64,000 nt of DNA from JAWOLE01 sp963815655. Its GTDB lineage: Bacteria > Acidobacteriota > Thermoanaerobaculia > UBA5066 > Gp7-AA6. A model generated the notes under the pieces. It was not told the origin of the DNA and searched no databases. It saw only the letters and a program-made list of their open reading frames with translations. Below, in pieces: positions 24,680 to 35,700 of the stretch; position 1 is the first letter of the stretch; the number at the start of each line of letters is the position of its first letter. Made by a program: the position numbers and the translations under genes. Location of the stretch: contig CAWFHK010000001.1 in NCBI GenBank assembly GCA_963815655.1, positions 3,286,001 to 3,350,000 on the forward strand. Reading direction: 5' to 3'.

Positions 24680-27600
24680 GTGATTGGCAGCAAGCTCGCC
24701 GAACGGTACGAGGTCCTGGCCGAGCTCGGCCGGGGCGGAATGGGGGTCGTGTACCGGGCGCGGGATCCGCTCTTGAACCGCGAGGTCGCGCTGAAGGTCG
24801 TGTCCTCGGCGGAGCTGACGCCGGAGACCGAGGAGCGATTCCAGCGCGAGGCGCAGATCGTCGCCCAGATGGACCACCCGGGCATCGTCCCGATCTACGA
24901 CCTGGGCCGGCACGAAGGCTCCCTCTTCTTTGTCATGCCCCTCGTCACGGGAACGAACCTGCGGCACCTGCTCTGGGAAGGATCGCTGCGCCTGGGCGAG
25001 GTCCTCGACATCGCGGTCCAGGTCGCCGATGCGCTCGACTACAGCCATTCGCGCGGGATCGTCCATCGCGACATCAAGCCGGAGAACATCATGGTCGCGC
25101 GCGCCAACGGCGAGGGCGTGCGCGTCCGCGTCATGGACTTCGGCCTGGCGCACATGGTGACCGAGTCGCGCCTGACGAAGACCGGGACGCTCATCGGGAC
25201 GGTCGCCTACCTCTCGCCCGAGCAGGTCGGCGCCCGCGCCTTCGACGGCCGGACGGACATCTACTCGCTCGGCACGGTCGTTTACGAGTGCCTGTCGGGA
25301 GAGCCTCCCTTCTCCGGGGAAGTGCAGTCGATCCTCTACCGCATCGTGCACGAAGTTCCGCAGCCGCCCCGCGCGCTCGGCGCCGAGGTCCGGGAGGAGT
25401 TGCAGGACATCGTGCTGCAATGCCTGGAGAAGGACCCGGCCAAGCGCCCGCAGCGGGCGGGCCATGTCTCGGAGGCGCTGCGGCGCCACCGTGCCGCCCT
25501 CCAGAGCGACGAATTCTCCCGGTCCGTCGTCCTGACCGCCTCCCGCGTGATGCAGCGCCCCGCCCCGTCCGCCTTCATCGGGCGCGAGAAGGAGTTCGGG
25601 CAGCTCCAGCACCGGATGAACGCCGCGATCGCGGGGGACTGCCAGTTCGCCGTCGTGGCCGGAGAGCCGGGGATCGGCAAGACGCGCCTGCTCGAGGAGC
25701 TGAAGAAGCTCGCCACCGTGCGGAAGATCCGCGTCCTCTACGGCCGGTTCATCGAGCAGGACCGGGCCTTCTCGTACCAGGGCTTCTGCGAGGTGATCCA
25801 GGACTACTTCCGCGGCCACGACCCGGGAAGCTCCGCCGAGCGGCCCGACTTCTCCGACCTCGCCCCGGACCTGATGTCGCTCTTCCCCCTCCTGACCGAG
25901 ATCTCCGAGCTGCGCGCGGCCGCCAGCGGCGACTCCAGGATCGGGACGGCGCCCGCGGAGAGGAAGGCCGAGGACAAGATCCAGATCTTCGAGCTCCTCG
26001 CCCGCACGGTCACGCGGATCGGGGGAGGAAAACCGCTCGTCCTGATCCTGGAAAACCTCCACGGCGCGGAAGTCTCGATCGAAGCGCTCCAGTACATCGT
26101 GCGGCGGCTCGGGCCCACGCCCACCTTCGTCGTCGGCAGCTATCGCCAGACCGAGATCGACCGGCGCCATCCGCTCACCCGGATGCTCGATTCCTTCGCG
26201 GACGACCCGCGTTTCCTTTCGCTGACCCTTCCCCCCTTCTCCGCCTCGGAGCACCGTGCCCTCGTCGAATCGGTCGCGGGGAGCTCCCGCGTCTCCGACT
26301 CGCTCGCGCTGCGCCTGCGCGAGGCGACGGAGGGGAACCCCTTCTTCACCAAGGAGCTCGTCCGCTCGCTCGTGGACTCGGGGGGAATCGCGAAAGACGA
26401 CAGCGGAGCGCTCGCCTTCGCGCGCGGCGAGGCGCTCTCGGCCGACGCCCTGCCGGCGACGATCCAGCAGGCGGTCGAGAAGCGCATCGAGCGGCTGCCC
26501 GAGGAGATGCGGGACCTCCTCTCCGTCGCCTCGGTCCTCGGGAGGAGCTTCGATTTCCGCGACCTCGAGACCCTGGCGGAAGGAGCGAAGGACCTCGACG
26601 ACTCCGTCGAGGCGATCGTGCGCGAGGGGATCCTGGAAGAGGAACGGGAGTCGCGGGGCGACCGACTGGCCTTCGCCTCGGGGATCGTCCGCGAAGTCCT
26701 GTACGCCGCGCTCTCGCGCCGCAAGCGCCGGTCCCTCCACCGCAAGTACGCCGAGATCCTCGAGGGGCGCTATGCCGGGCGCCTCGAGAGGGTCTATCCC
26801 GATCTCGTCCATCATTTCTCGCAGGCCGACGTGCCCGAGAAGACCGTCGAGTACGGGCTGAAGCTCGCGGAAAAGTCGCTCGACGCCTTCGGCGCCGACG
26901 ACGCGATCCGGGCGGCGAAGACGTGCCTGGAGTTCCTGGAGGACGACGAGTGGACGGGAGACCCGGCGCTCGTCGGAGAAGCGAGGCTGCTCTTGGCCCG
27001 GGCGCACCGCATGGCGGGAAACGCCGACGGCGCCTTGCGGGAGGCCGAGGCGGCGGCGAAAGTCTTCGAGAAGGAAAAGCTCGCCGACAGGAAGGTCGGA
27101 ACGATTCTCTTCGCGGCGGAGACGGCCTGGCAGGAGCGCCGCGTGGAGGAGACGCGGCGCTGGGTCGAGCGCGGCATCGAGACCTCGGCGCCGGGAGAGA
27201 AGCTCGCCGAGCGGGCGAAGCTGCTCTCGCTCGGCGCGACCGTCGCCAACTTGCGCGGCGACTCCGCGAAGGCGAAGTCCTACCTCGCCGAGATCGAGCG
27301 GATGGCCCCGGCGCAGAAGGAGAAGGAAGAGGAGATCCCGCGAGGAGGCCGCCTCGCCGTGGCGATGGCCAACCCGATCCTGACGACCGATCCCGGCGCG
27401 TACCAGACGACCGAGGAGCATGAAGTCCTCGGAAACGTCTTTGAGACCCTCGTCACGACCGACGCGCAGGGCGGCCTCGTGCCGCTGCTGTGCGAGCGCT
27501 GGACACCGGAAGACGGAGGCCGGACGGTCCGCCTGGAGCTGCGTCCCGGCGTCGTCTTCTCCGACGGCACGCCCCTGACAGCGGCGGCCGTCAAGGCCTC

Positions 27601-30349
27601 GCTCGAACGGTCGATCCGCGCCTCGCGCGAGGCCACGCCGGCGGCCTTCGTGTCGATCGAAGGGGTCTCGGAGTATCTGGAAGGGAAGACGCCTGGCGTT
27701 TCCGGGATTCGGACGCCCGCCGAGAACCGCGTCGAGATCCGTTTGACCGATGCCCTTCCGATCTTCCCGGCCTTCCTGACGGACGGGCGGACCTCGATCG
27801 CGCTCGCCTCGGAGGAAGAGCCTTCGAGGCTCCTCGGCACGGGTCCCTTCCGGATCGCCGAACAGTCGCAGCAGCGCGTCGTCCTCGAGAGAAGCCCGCT
27901 CTACTGGAAGGACGCCCCCGCGAGGCTCGACGCGATCGAGTTCCGAGCCGGTCTCACGGCTTCCGCGATCGCGTCCGGACTGAAGTCGGGCGAGCTGGAC
28001 CTGGCGCGCGATCTGCTGCCCAGAGACCTCGAGGCGATCCTGCGCGAGCCGAAGTTCCGCGCCGGCCTCGTCGAGACGCCGAAGAAGAACACCTACTTCG
28101 CGCTCTTCAACGCGGCGACCACCGCCGGAGGCAACGCCGCCCTGCGCCAGGCCCTGGCGCACGCCCTGCGGACGCAGGACTTCGTTTGGGGCGCGCTCGG
28201 GCGCTTCGCTCTTCCGGCGACGGGGCTCCTGCCGCCCGGGATCCTCGGCCACGACGCGGGGCGCCGGCAGGCCCACCCGGAGCGGGAGAAGGCCGTCGAG
28301 GCGATCCGCTCCTGCGGCCTGCCGCTTCCGGTCAAGCTCTCGGCCGCGGTCCATCCGATCCTGCTCGACCAGTACGCGACCTTGACGCAGGCGCTCTTGC
28401 GGATCTGGGCGGACGTCGGCGTGGAAGTCACGGTCGCGACGAAGACGATGGGGGAGTATCTCGCCTCCTGGCACGGCGATCCCGGGATCGACGTCTGGAT
28501 CGGAAGGTGGATCGCCGACTACGACGACCCGGACAACTTCACGTTCACGCTCTTTCACTCCGGCAACGGCCGCCTGCGCAACTACTTCTCCTCGCCGGAG
28601 GCCGACCGCATCCTGGAGGAGGCGCGCCGGGAGAGCCGCCCCGCGGCGCGGGAGAGCCTCTACCGGCGTTTCGAGAGCCTGGCGCTCGATTCGGCCGCTC
28701 TCGTGCCCCTCTTCCACGACGTGGACTACCGCGTCGCGGACCCCCGCGTGCGCGGACTGCAGCTTCGCTCGACCGCGCCCTACGTCAACTATTCCGAGGC
28801 GGGAAAGGCCGAGGCGCGGGCGGAAGCCGGTCCCGAGAAGCTGGCCGGCGGCGGAGTGATCCACGCTCCCGTCGCCGGCGTCGTGCGGAGTCTCGAGCCC
28901 ACGCTGGCGACGACCGCCGAGCAGGCGGAGGTCATTCCGTCCATCTTCGAGACGCTGACCCGGGCAACGCAGGACGCCCGGATCGTCCCATGGCTCGCCT
29001 CCGAGATCACTCCCGAGGCCGAGGGGACGCGGTTCCGTTTCCGGCTGCGCCCCGGCGTGCGGTTTCACGACGGCCGGCGGTTGACGGCCCGCGACGTGCG
29101 GCATTCCTACGAGCGCCTCCTGGCCAACCGCGAGAGCGAGTCGCGCTGGTTCCTCTCTCCCGTCCGCGGGGCGAAGCGGGTCCTCTCCGGCGAGGCGGCC
29201 GACCTCGAGGGCTTCCGCATCGTCTCCCCGTCGGAATTCGTCATCGAGCTCGAGAAGCCGATGTCCTTCTTCCCCGCGCTGATCTCTTACGCGGCGACGG
29301 CGATCGTTCCGGAGGGAACGCGGCGCGTCGGGAACAGCATGGGAGAGGGCGCGATCGGAACGGGCCCCTTCCGCGTCGTCTCCTTCGAGCCGGGGCGGCG
29401 GCTGGAGCTCGAGCGCAATCCGCACTACTGGCGCGAGGGGTATCCCCGAAGCGAGGGGATCGTTTTCCGGTTCGGCATCTCGCCCGAGGAGATCCGGGAC
29501 GAGTTCCTGGCCGGCCGTCTCTCGCTCGCGTCGGACCTGCTGCCGGCCGACGCGGAGACGTTCCGGCACGACCCGCGCTTTGCCTCCGGATACCGCGAGA
29601 CGCCGCGCCTCCAGACCTATTTCCTCGCCTTCAACCGGCGGCACGGCCTCATGAAAGACGTCGCCCTGCGCCGCGCGCTGGCGCGGGCGCTCGATGTTCC
29701 CGGCGCGGTGCGTCGCACCCTCGGCCGGCTCGCGATGCCGGCCTGCGGCATCATCCCTCCGGGGCTTCTCGGCCACTCTCCCTCGCCGGCCTCCCGGCCG
29801 CCGGCCGGAGGCGCGGCGGCGCTCTCCTCCGACAGCGAGGTCATGCAAACGGTCTCGAGGGAGTCCGTCGAGCTCCTCGTGGCGATCCATCCGATCTTCT
29901 TCAGCGAGTACGCGACGTTTCTCGAGGAAATCACCCAGACGCTGCGGGAGATCGGCTACACGATCCGGTCCGCCGGGAGCACGATGGCGGAGTACATGGA
30001 GGCGCGGCAGAACGAGACGGCGGATCTCATCCTCGGCCGCTGGGGGGGCGACTATCCGGACGCCGACACGTTCGTCCACGGCATCCTCCACTCCCGGGAG
30101 GGGTTCCTCGGCCGCTACTGGGGCGACGCCGGGATCGATCCTCTGATCGAGCGCGGGCGGAGCGAGACCGACCCGAGGCTCCGCCACACGATCTACAGGG
30201 AGATCGAGGAGCTCGTCGCCCGGGAGGCGCTTCTGCTTCCTCTCTTCCACGACCAGGTCGGCTGCTTCGCGCGGCCGGAAGTCGAGGGCCTCTCGATGGG
30301 ATTGACCAACCCGATCGTTGCCTACGAGGAGCTTTCCGTCCGCCGCTGA
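24680..30349 (+). CDS. Ser/Thr kinase - AAA-type ATPase - tandem SBP_bac_5 fusion protein
   Basis: 1,889-residue cytoplasmic multidomain protein. Kinase at residues 10-274: glycine loop GRGGMGVVY, VALK (K39), HRDIKPEN (D131) and DFG (153-155), with Thr in the activation segment. ATPase at about 298-490: GEPGIGKT Walker A (328-335), but the Walker B equivalent is LVLILENLHGAE, with Asn-Leu-His-Gly in place of the usual DDLHWAD. A helical, TPR-like stretch covers 490-880. Two copies of an oligopeptide-binding fold (SBP_bac_5) follow at about 889-1370 and 1390-1885, clearly duplicated: both contain DLLP-D, a TYFxxFN segment, LGR-A-PA-G-PPG-LGH and PLFHD. No signal peptide or membrane helix is present. 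GTG 24680 has GGAG 5 nt upstream; GTG 24647 is the alternative. Confidence 0.88.
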   Translation: MIGSKLAERYEVLAELGRGGMGVVYRARDPLLNREVALKVVSSAELTPETEERFQREAQIVAQMDHPGIVPIYDLGRHEGSLFFVMPLVTGTNLRHLLWEGSLRLGEVLDIAVQVADALDYSHSRGIVHRDIKPENIMVARANGEGVRVRVMDFGLAHMVTESRLTKTGTLIGTVAYLSPEQVGARAFDGRTDIYSLGTVVYECLSGEPPFSGEVQSILYRIVHEVPQPPRALGAEVREELQDIVLQCLEKDPAKRPQRAGHVSEALRRHRAALQSDEFSRSVVLTASRVMQRPAPSAFIGREKEFGQLQHRMNAAIAGDCQFAVVAGEPGIGKTRLLEELKKLATVRKIRVLYGRFIEQDRAFSYQGFCEVIQDYFRGHDPGSSAERPDFSDLAPDLMSLFPLLTEISELRAAASGDSRIGTAPAERKAEDKIQIFELLARTVTRIGGGKPLVLILENLHGAEVSIEALQYIVRRLGPTPTFVVGSYRQTEIDRRHPLTRMLDSFADDPRFLSLTLPPFSASEHRALVESVAGSSRVSDSLALRLREATEGNPFFTKELVRSLVDSGGIAKDDSGALAFARGEALSADALPATIQQAVEKRIERLPEEMRDLLSVASVLGRSFDFRDLETLAEGAKDLDDSVEAIVREGILEEERESRGDRLAFASGIVREVLYAALSRRKRRSLHRKYAEILEGRYAGRLERVYPDLVHHFSQADVPEKTVEYGLKLAEKSLDAFGADDAIRAAKTCLEFLEDDEWTGDPALVGEARLLLARAHRMAGNADGALREAEAAAKVFEKEKLADRKVGTILFAAETAWQERRVEETRRWVERGIETSAPGEKLAERAKLLSLGATVANLRGDSAKAKSYLAEIERMAPAQKEKEEEIPRGGRLAVAMANPILTTDPGAYQTTEEHEVLGNVFETLVTTDAQGGLVPLLCERWTPEDGGRTVRLELRPGVVFSDGTPLTAAAVKASLERSIRASREATPAAFVSIEGVSEYLEGKTPGVSGIRTPAENRVEIRLTDALPIFPAFLTDGRTSIALASEEEPSRLLGTGPFRIAEQSQQRVVLERSPLYWKDAPARLDAIEFRAGLTASAIASGLKSGELDLARDLLPRDLEAILREPKFRAGLVETPKKNTYFALFNAATTAGGNAALRQALAHALRTQDFVWGALGRFALPATGLLPPGILGHDAGRRQAHPEREKAVEAIRSCGLPLPVKLSAAVHPILLDQYATLTQALLRIWADVGVEVTVATKTMGEYLASWHGDPGIDVWIGRWIADYDDPDNFTFTLFHSGNGRLRNYFSSPEADRILEEARRESRPAARESLYRRFESLALDSAALVPLFHDVDYRVADPRVRGLQLRSTAPYVNYSEAGKAEARAEAGPEKLAGGGVIHAPVAGVVRSLEPTLATTAEQAEVIPSIFETLTRATQDARIVPWLASEITPEAEGTRFRFRLRPGVRFHDGRRLTARDVRHSYERLLANRESESRWFLSPVRGAKRVLSGEAADLEGFRIVSPSEFVIELEKPMSFFPALISYAATAIVPEGTRRVGNSMGEGAIGTGPFRVVSFEPGRRLELERNPHYWREGYPRSEGIVFRFGISPEEIRDEFLAGRLSLASDLLPADAETFRHDPRFASGYRETPRLQTYFLAFNRRHGLMKDVALRRALARALDVPGAVRRTLGRLAMPACGIIPPGLLGHSPSPASRPPAGGAAALSSDSEVMQTVSRESVELLVAIHPIFFSEYATFLEEITQTLREIGYTIRSAGSTMAEYMEARQNETADLILGRWGGDYPDADTFVHGILHSREGFLGRYWGDAGIDPLIERGRSETDPRLRHTIYREIEELVAREALLLPLFHDQVGCFARPEVEGLSMGLTNPIVAYEELSVRR

Positions 30350-30404
30350 CGGCTCCCCGGAGAGCCGGGATTCGCCGCGCCGCGGCCGTTGTTGACCGGA
30401 GGGA

Positions 30405-31034
30405 ATGGCTTCGGCGCGAACGTTCGTGATCGCTCTGGCCGCATGGGGCGCGTCGCTCGCGGCCTCCGGCGCCGACCATCGGATCGAGACGGTCAAGAAG
30501 TTCCAGGCCGCCAGGCAGCGCGGCGACCTCGTGAAGGCGCGGGCCCTGCTCGCTCCCGATCCGCGGATCTGGTTCGACATGGAGGAGCGCAAGGGACCGG
30601 GCGAGCCCTGGAAGCTCGAGGAGGGCGACTGGGATCGCTGGGACCGCTTCTTCCACAGCGCCACCACGTACTCGGATTGGAAGAGCGGCGCGGACCGCGT
30701 CACCGCGATCGGGCGTGAGATCAACGACTACTACCGCCTCCTCGATTGGGAACCCAAGCCGCTCGCCCTGGCGTGGTGGTTCGACTCCTCCGGGAACATC
30801 GCGGGGTTCCTCTTCCACGCCGTCGCAGACGCGCCCACGCACAGCCGGCTCGCGGAGTTCAAGGAGTGGGCGAAGAAGAACCGCCCGGAAGAGCTTGCCC
30901 ACTTGATGCCGAAGGGGAGGATTGATCCCTCGGGCGACCGTCCGGAGCGGTGGCGGGCGATCCTCATCGAGTGGCGCAAGGCGGCGGGCCTCCCCGCGGT
31001 GGAGCTGCCGCCGCCGGGGAGCAGGAAACCGTAG
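30405..31034 (+). CDS. Exported protein, possibly NTF2/SnoaL-like
   Basis: 209-residue protein with a 23-residue signal peptide ending ASGADH. The mature part begins with a helix (IETVKKFQAARQRGDLVKARALL) and then aromatic, charged strands (WKLEEGDWDRWDRFFHS, PLALAWWFDSSGNIAGFLFH), a layout seen in NTF2/SnoaL-like folds, though no catalytic residues can be named. GGAGGGA directly before ATG 30405 is a strong ribosome site. It lies 55 nt after the kinase fusion and stops 2 nt before the convergent permease stop. Confidence 0.55.
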   Translation: MASARTFVIALAAWGASLAASGADHRIETVKKFQAARQRGDLVKARALLAPDPRIWFDMEERKGPGEPWKLEEGDWDRWDRFFHSATTYSDWKSGADRVTAIGREINDYYRLLDWEPKPLALAWWFDSSGNIAGFLFHAVADAPTHSRLAEFKEWAKKNRPEELAHLMPKGRIDPSGDRPERWRAILIEWRKAAGLPAVELPPPGSRKP

Positions 31035-31036
31035 CG

Positions 31037-32560
31037 TCATTCGCCCGTGAGCGGGCGGCGGCTCGCGAAAGCGAGCACGATCGAGCCGAGGATCGCGTAA
31101 GCGGCCGCGAGCTGCAGGGACGTCGCGCCGGCCCGCCAGGGGAGAAAGAGAGTGCCCTGCGCGGCCGGCGAGTGGATGACGCCGAAGAGGCAGAGCAGCG
31201 CGGCGGCGAAGAAATAGAGACTGCTGCGAAGGAAGCGCCGGTCGATCAGCTCCGCCGCCGCCGCGCCCCACAGGAGCGCCGTGATGATGAAGCCGCTCGC
31301 GAGGAGCTTCAAGGTGCCGGCCGTCTCCGCGAGCTCGCCCGCGAGCGGCGGCCCGGCGGGCAGGAACGAGCCGATCTCGAGCGAGATCAGGAAAGCCAGC
31401 GAGGGGAGGACCGCGAGCGACACCGCCGCGCCGTGCCGCGCCGGCGTTGCCGTGAAGGCCTGCGCCAGCACTTCCAGGCCGATGTAGAGCAGGATCGGCG
31501 CGACCGCGGCCGCCGGGATCCAATCGATCAGGAAGGGGAGATACCCGACCACCCCTCCCAGCCCGACGAAGAGGCCCGTCGCGAGGGCGTAGCCGGACCC
31601 GGCCCCCATCTTCTTGTAGGCCGGGTGCCCGATGTAGGGAGTGCTCTCGACGACACCGCCGCAGATGCCGGCCGCGAGCGTCGCGAGCCCTTCCGTGGCG
31701 AGGATGGCGCGCGTGTCGTACTCGTCGCCGGCGGCGGCCGCGCTCTCGGTGTTGTCCGTCCCGCCCACGATCGTCGCCACGGCGAAGGGGAGCGCGATCG
31801 GCAGGTATCCCCACGCGAGCGAGAGCCCTCCGAGGAAGGCGAGGCTCGGCCACGGAAACGCGAAGTGAAGGCTCCGGGAGGCCTCGAAGGACGCCGCGGG
31901 GAAGAGGCCGCGGACACCGGCTGCCGAGAGAGCGTAGGAGACCACCACGGCGAGGAGCACGGACGCGAACGCGCCGGGGAGCCCCCACGGGAGGCGGACC
32001 CTCCCGAGCAGCGTGACCAGGATGACGCCGAAGGCGACGAAGCCCACGATCGGGTTGGCCAGGACCTTCAACATCGGCAGCAGGCCGATGAGCGCGATCC
32101 CCGCCCCGCCGATCGAGCCGAGCAGGGCGGCCCGCGGGACGGCGCGCCGCACCGCGTTGCCTCCGAGGGAGAGGCCCGTCTTGACGAGGCCGAGAAGGAC
32201 CGTCACCGCCATCCCCATCTTCCAGGTGAGCACGGCGTCGCCCGTCGCCAGGTAGGCCGGGCCGAGCACCGCGAACGCCATCCCGAAGACGCTCGGCGCG
32301 TTGATCCCGAGCGGCATCGCGGTGACGTCGTCGCGCCCCGTGCGCCGCGCGAGGCGCCGCGCCATCGCGAAATAGATGAGGTCTCCGACGAGGACCCCGA
32401 CGGCCGTGCCCGGGACCATCCGGTAGAGGACGATCTCGCGGGGAAAATGGAACGCGCCGACGAGGACGGCCGTCAGGATGACCAGGTTCGCCACGTTGTC
32501 GAACATCAGAGCGAAGAACGCGTTCGCGTCCCCCGCGCGGAAGAGGCGCGGACCGCTCAC
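31037..32560 (-). CDS. NCS2-type nucleobase permease
   Basis: 507-residue membrane protein with 12-14 helices, resembling the AzgA-like nucleobase/cation symporter-2 group: FFALMFDNVANLVIL in the first helix, TAMPLGINAPSVFGM as the half-helix substrate loop, and ATIVGGTDNTESAAAAGDEY with the conserved acidic residue, then GGVVESTPYIGHPAYKKMGA. It should import hypoxanthine, guanine, adenine, xanthine or a related compound. The start is GTG 32560. Its 3' end almost touches that of the plus-strand exported protein. Confidence 0.82.
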   Translation of the reverse strand: MSGPRLFRAGDANAFFALMFDNVANLVILTAVLVGAFHFPREIVLYRMVPGTAVGVLVGDLIYFAMARRLARRTGRDDVTAMPLGINAPSVFGMAFAVLGPAYLATGDAVLTWKMGMAVTVLLGLVKTGLSLGGNAVRRAVPRAALLGSIGGAGIALIGLLPMLKVLANPIVGFVAFGVILVTLLGRVRLPWGLPGAFASVLLAVVVSYALSAAGVRGLFPAASFEASRSLHFAFPWPSLAFLGGLSLAWGYLPIALPFAVATIVGGTDNTESAAAAGDEYDTRAILATEGLATLAAGICGGVVESTPYIGHPAYKKMGAGSGYALATGLFVGLGGVVGYLPFLIDWIPAAAVAPILLYIGLEVLAQAFTATPARHGAAVSLAVLPSLAFLISLEIGSFLPAGPPLAGELAETAGTLKLLASGFIITALLWGAAAAELIDRRFLRSSLYFFAAALLCLFGVIHSPAAQGTLFLPWRAGATSLQLAAAYAILGSIVLAFASRRPLTGE

Positions 32561-32656
32561 GGGCGGGTCATCCTTTCTTGTCGCAGTCCAGAAGCCCGGT
32601 GTCCGCGATGAGCCTACACTCCCCGCCGGCCTTCGCGGCGCCGGTCATGGGCGAGG

Positions 32657-32680
32657 GCGGCCGGACCCGTGTCCGGCCGC
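32657..32680. terminator. Perfect 10-bp hairpin after the TonB receptor gene
   Basis: GCGGCCGGAC and GTCCGGCCGC flank the tetraloop CCGT. It lies 20 nt beyond the receptor stop on the minus strand and 100 nt from the NCS2 start. There is no U-tract, so it may protect the 3' end or act with Rho. Confidence 0.45.
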
Positions 32681-32700
32681 CGGATTGCGGACTCTCCCCG

Positions 32701-35700
32701 CTAGAACGTGACGCGGACGCCGACCTGGAACTGCCGCGGGTCGCCGGAGCCCTCCTGCACCGTTCCGTCGAAGTTGAAGACGAGGTTGGTGACCGCCGGC
32801 TTCTTGGTGTTCTTCGAGTTGAAGAGGTTGAACGCCTCGATCGACGGCTCGATCGTGAAGCCGGAAACGTCGAACGGCCGCGAGAGGCGAAGGTCGAGCG
32901 AGGAATACTGGTTGTCCTTGCGCCCGAGGTTGCGGCGCGTGACGGTGCCGTCGGGGTTGATGCGGTCCTGCGGCGTGGTCGTCGGCACGCCGGCCGCCGT
33001 GACGTCCAGGGGCTGGGCCGAGCGGTAGGAGTAACGGAAGTCCAGCGCGACGTCTCCGGGAGCGAGCAGGAGCAGGTACGCGTTGACGCGGTGCCGCTGG
33101 TCCCGGTCGGAGTAGCCCCACTCCTGCGAGAACTCGGCCGTGGGATCGGACGGGTCCTCGTGGATCGCGGCGTACCGGAACGTGAAGGGGTCGCGCTCGT
33201 TGTCGTCGTCCGACTTGTCCTTGGAGTAGGTGTAGTTGGCCTGGAAGCCGACGCGGTCCGAGAAGCGCTTGGTCACGCCGAGCGTCCATCCCCAGTACTT
33301 GCTCTGCGCCGTGGACTCGACGGTGGTCAGGCTCCCCACGCCGTTGGTTCCGCCGGGGGCGAGACCGGCGGACCAGGGCGAGCCGAGCTCGGCGGCGTTG
33401 CGGTCCACGAAGCGGGTCAGGTGCGTGGTCTTGGCGTAGTTGTACTTGAGGAGAACTGCCAGCCCGGGAATCACCTCTCTCTCGACGGCCGCGCTGGCCG
33501 CCGCGGTGCGCGGGTTCTGGAAGTCCTTGTCGGTGACGAAGACGCCCGGGTGGTCCGGCGTGCCGCTCGTCTGGGCGGCCGGGAGCAGGTTGGGATAGAC
33601 CGGCGGGAGCGGGCCTCCGAAGTTCCGGAACGTGCTGTCTCGATAGATCGACTGGCCGAGGCTGCCGTTGGTCGAGCGGGTCGAGGCGAGAACGAGACCG
33701 GGGATGCGGGCGTAGAAGAGGCCGAAGTTGCCGCGCACGACGGTCTTCCCGTCGTTGGACGGGTCGAAGGAGATCCCGATGCGCGGCTGCCACATTTTCT
33801 TGTCCGAGGGGATGTTCCCGTCGGAGGGGAACGTCTGCCCGTTGACCGTCTTTCCGATGAAGGGGGCGAAGAAGACCTGCGAGGCCGGCGTGATCGGATC
33901 GGGCTCGATCTGCGCCTCCCAGCGCAGGCCCGCCTGGATCGTCAGGTTCGGCATCGGCTGCCAGACGTCCTGGACGAAGGCGGCCGGCTCTTTCTGAATG
34001 ATCTTCTGCGTGCCCGCCTGGTCCACCGTCAGCCCGCCGACGCCGGCCTGCTGGAGATAGAAGATGACCGGACCGGTGACGGTCGATCCGGCGGGGCAGG
34101 TCCCGGTCGCGGAGGAGCTGCCGTTGGAGCATTCGACGTAGTTGGGATTGTTCAGGTAGTTCAAGAAGCCGTCGGTGGAGCTGAACTTCCAGATGCCGTT
34201 GCCGAAACCCCGGAAGGTCTGCGCCGAGGCGACCTGGTTGTACTCCACGCCCGCCTTGAACGTGTGGTTGCCCCAGATGTAGGAGACGTTGTCCACGAAC
34301 TGCATCCGGGTGTCGTGGTAATCGACCGGGATGAAGAACGGCTCGCCGAACCGGTACCCCTTGGCGAAATCGAAGGCCGTGTCCGGGAGCGGACGATCCT
34401 GCCCCGCGATCAGCGGGCCGTTGTAGGGGCGCGGCCGCTCTTCGCGCGCCCACTGCGCGCGGAACTCGTTGGAGAGCGTTCCCGAGAACGTGGAGAGCGC
34501 CGTCAGGGTCCCCGCGTTGGAGTAGTCCTTCTCGTCGGCGTTCGCGCTGCGCCCCCAGGTGTCCACGTCGAAGGTCCCGTTGTTCTGGTCCGCCCAGGTG
34601 TAGTTGTAGCGGCCCGTGATCAGGTTCTGCGACGAGGCCTGCCAGTCGAACTTGCCGAGGAAGACCCGCGCGTCGTTGGAGCGCTCGATCGGCCCGTTCT
34701 CGTTCGGGCTCCCGAGGCCCGCGAAGGCATCCACGAGCCGCTGCTCGATCCGGTTGGGGTCCACCTGCTTGGTCGAACGGGCGCGCTGCCCGTCGAACGC
34801 GAGGAAGAAGAAGATCGAATCCCTCCGGATCGGGCCGCCAAGCGTCGCGCCGATCTGCCCCTGGTTGAAATCGAATTCCGGCTTCGCGTTGCCCTGGTCG
34901 TCCAGGGGCCGCGCGGCCATGCTCTGGTTCTTGTAATAGAGGTGGGTGGTGCCGTGGAAGTCGTTCGTGCCTGACTTCGTGACGACGTTGACGAAGCCGG
35001 AGGAGGAGCGCCCGAACTCGGCGTTGGCGCCGTCGGTCACGACGACGACCTCCTGGATGGCGTCCAGGTTGAACGTGAACGCTGGCCGCTGGCCTCCGCG
35101 GTATTCGCCGAAGAACGGGTTGTTGAAGTCCGCTCCGTCCACGGAGACGTTGTTCTGGATCCCCTTCTGACCGTTGACGATCAGCTGCTCGCCGTCGGGG
35201 CTCTGCACGGTCGTGACGCCGGGCGTCAGCTTCGTGAGGTCGAGGAAGTTGTGCTGGAGGTTGGGGAGGCTGTTGACCGCCTTCTCCTCGATGGAGGTCG
35301 CGCCGGCGGTGCGCGACTTCTCGACGACGGGCGCCTCGGCCGTGACCTTGACCTCCTGCGTGACGGCGGAGATCTCGAGCTTCATGTCGAGACTGATCGT
35401 CTGGCCGACTCCGAGCCGGATGCCTTCGCGGACGGCGGTCGTGAACCCCGGGAGAGTCACGGTCACCCGGTAGGGGCCGAGCGGAAGGAGGAGGCCCCGG
35501 AAGCGCCCCTGCCGGTTTGTGGTCAGCGCCTGTTCGAAGTTGGTCGCGGTGTTCTTCAGCGACACGGTCGCGCCGGGGAGAGCCGCCCCCGTCGGATCCA
35601 CCACCGAGCCCTCGATGACGCCCGTGGTGGCCTCCGATTGCGCCCGGAGATGGGGAGTGAGAAGGATGACGAGGCAAAGACCCGCCAGAGCGAACCGGAG

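Noticed and set aside
24476..30724. 2,082-codon open frame antisense to the kinase fusion
   Set aside because: It mirrors third-position GC bias of the real gene, is Arg/Pro/Asp-rich and has no domain resemblance, while the plus strand encodes recognisable kinase and SBP domains.
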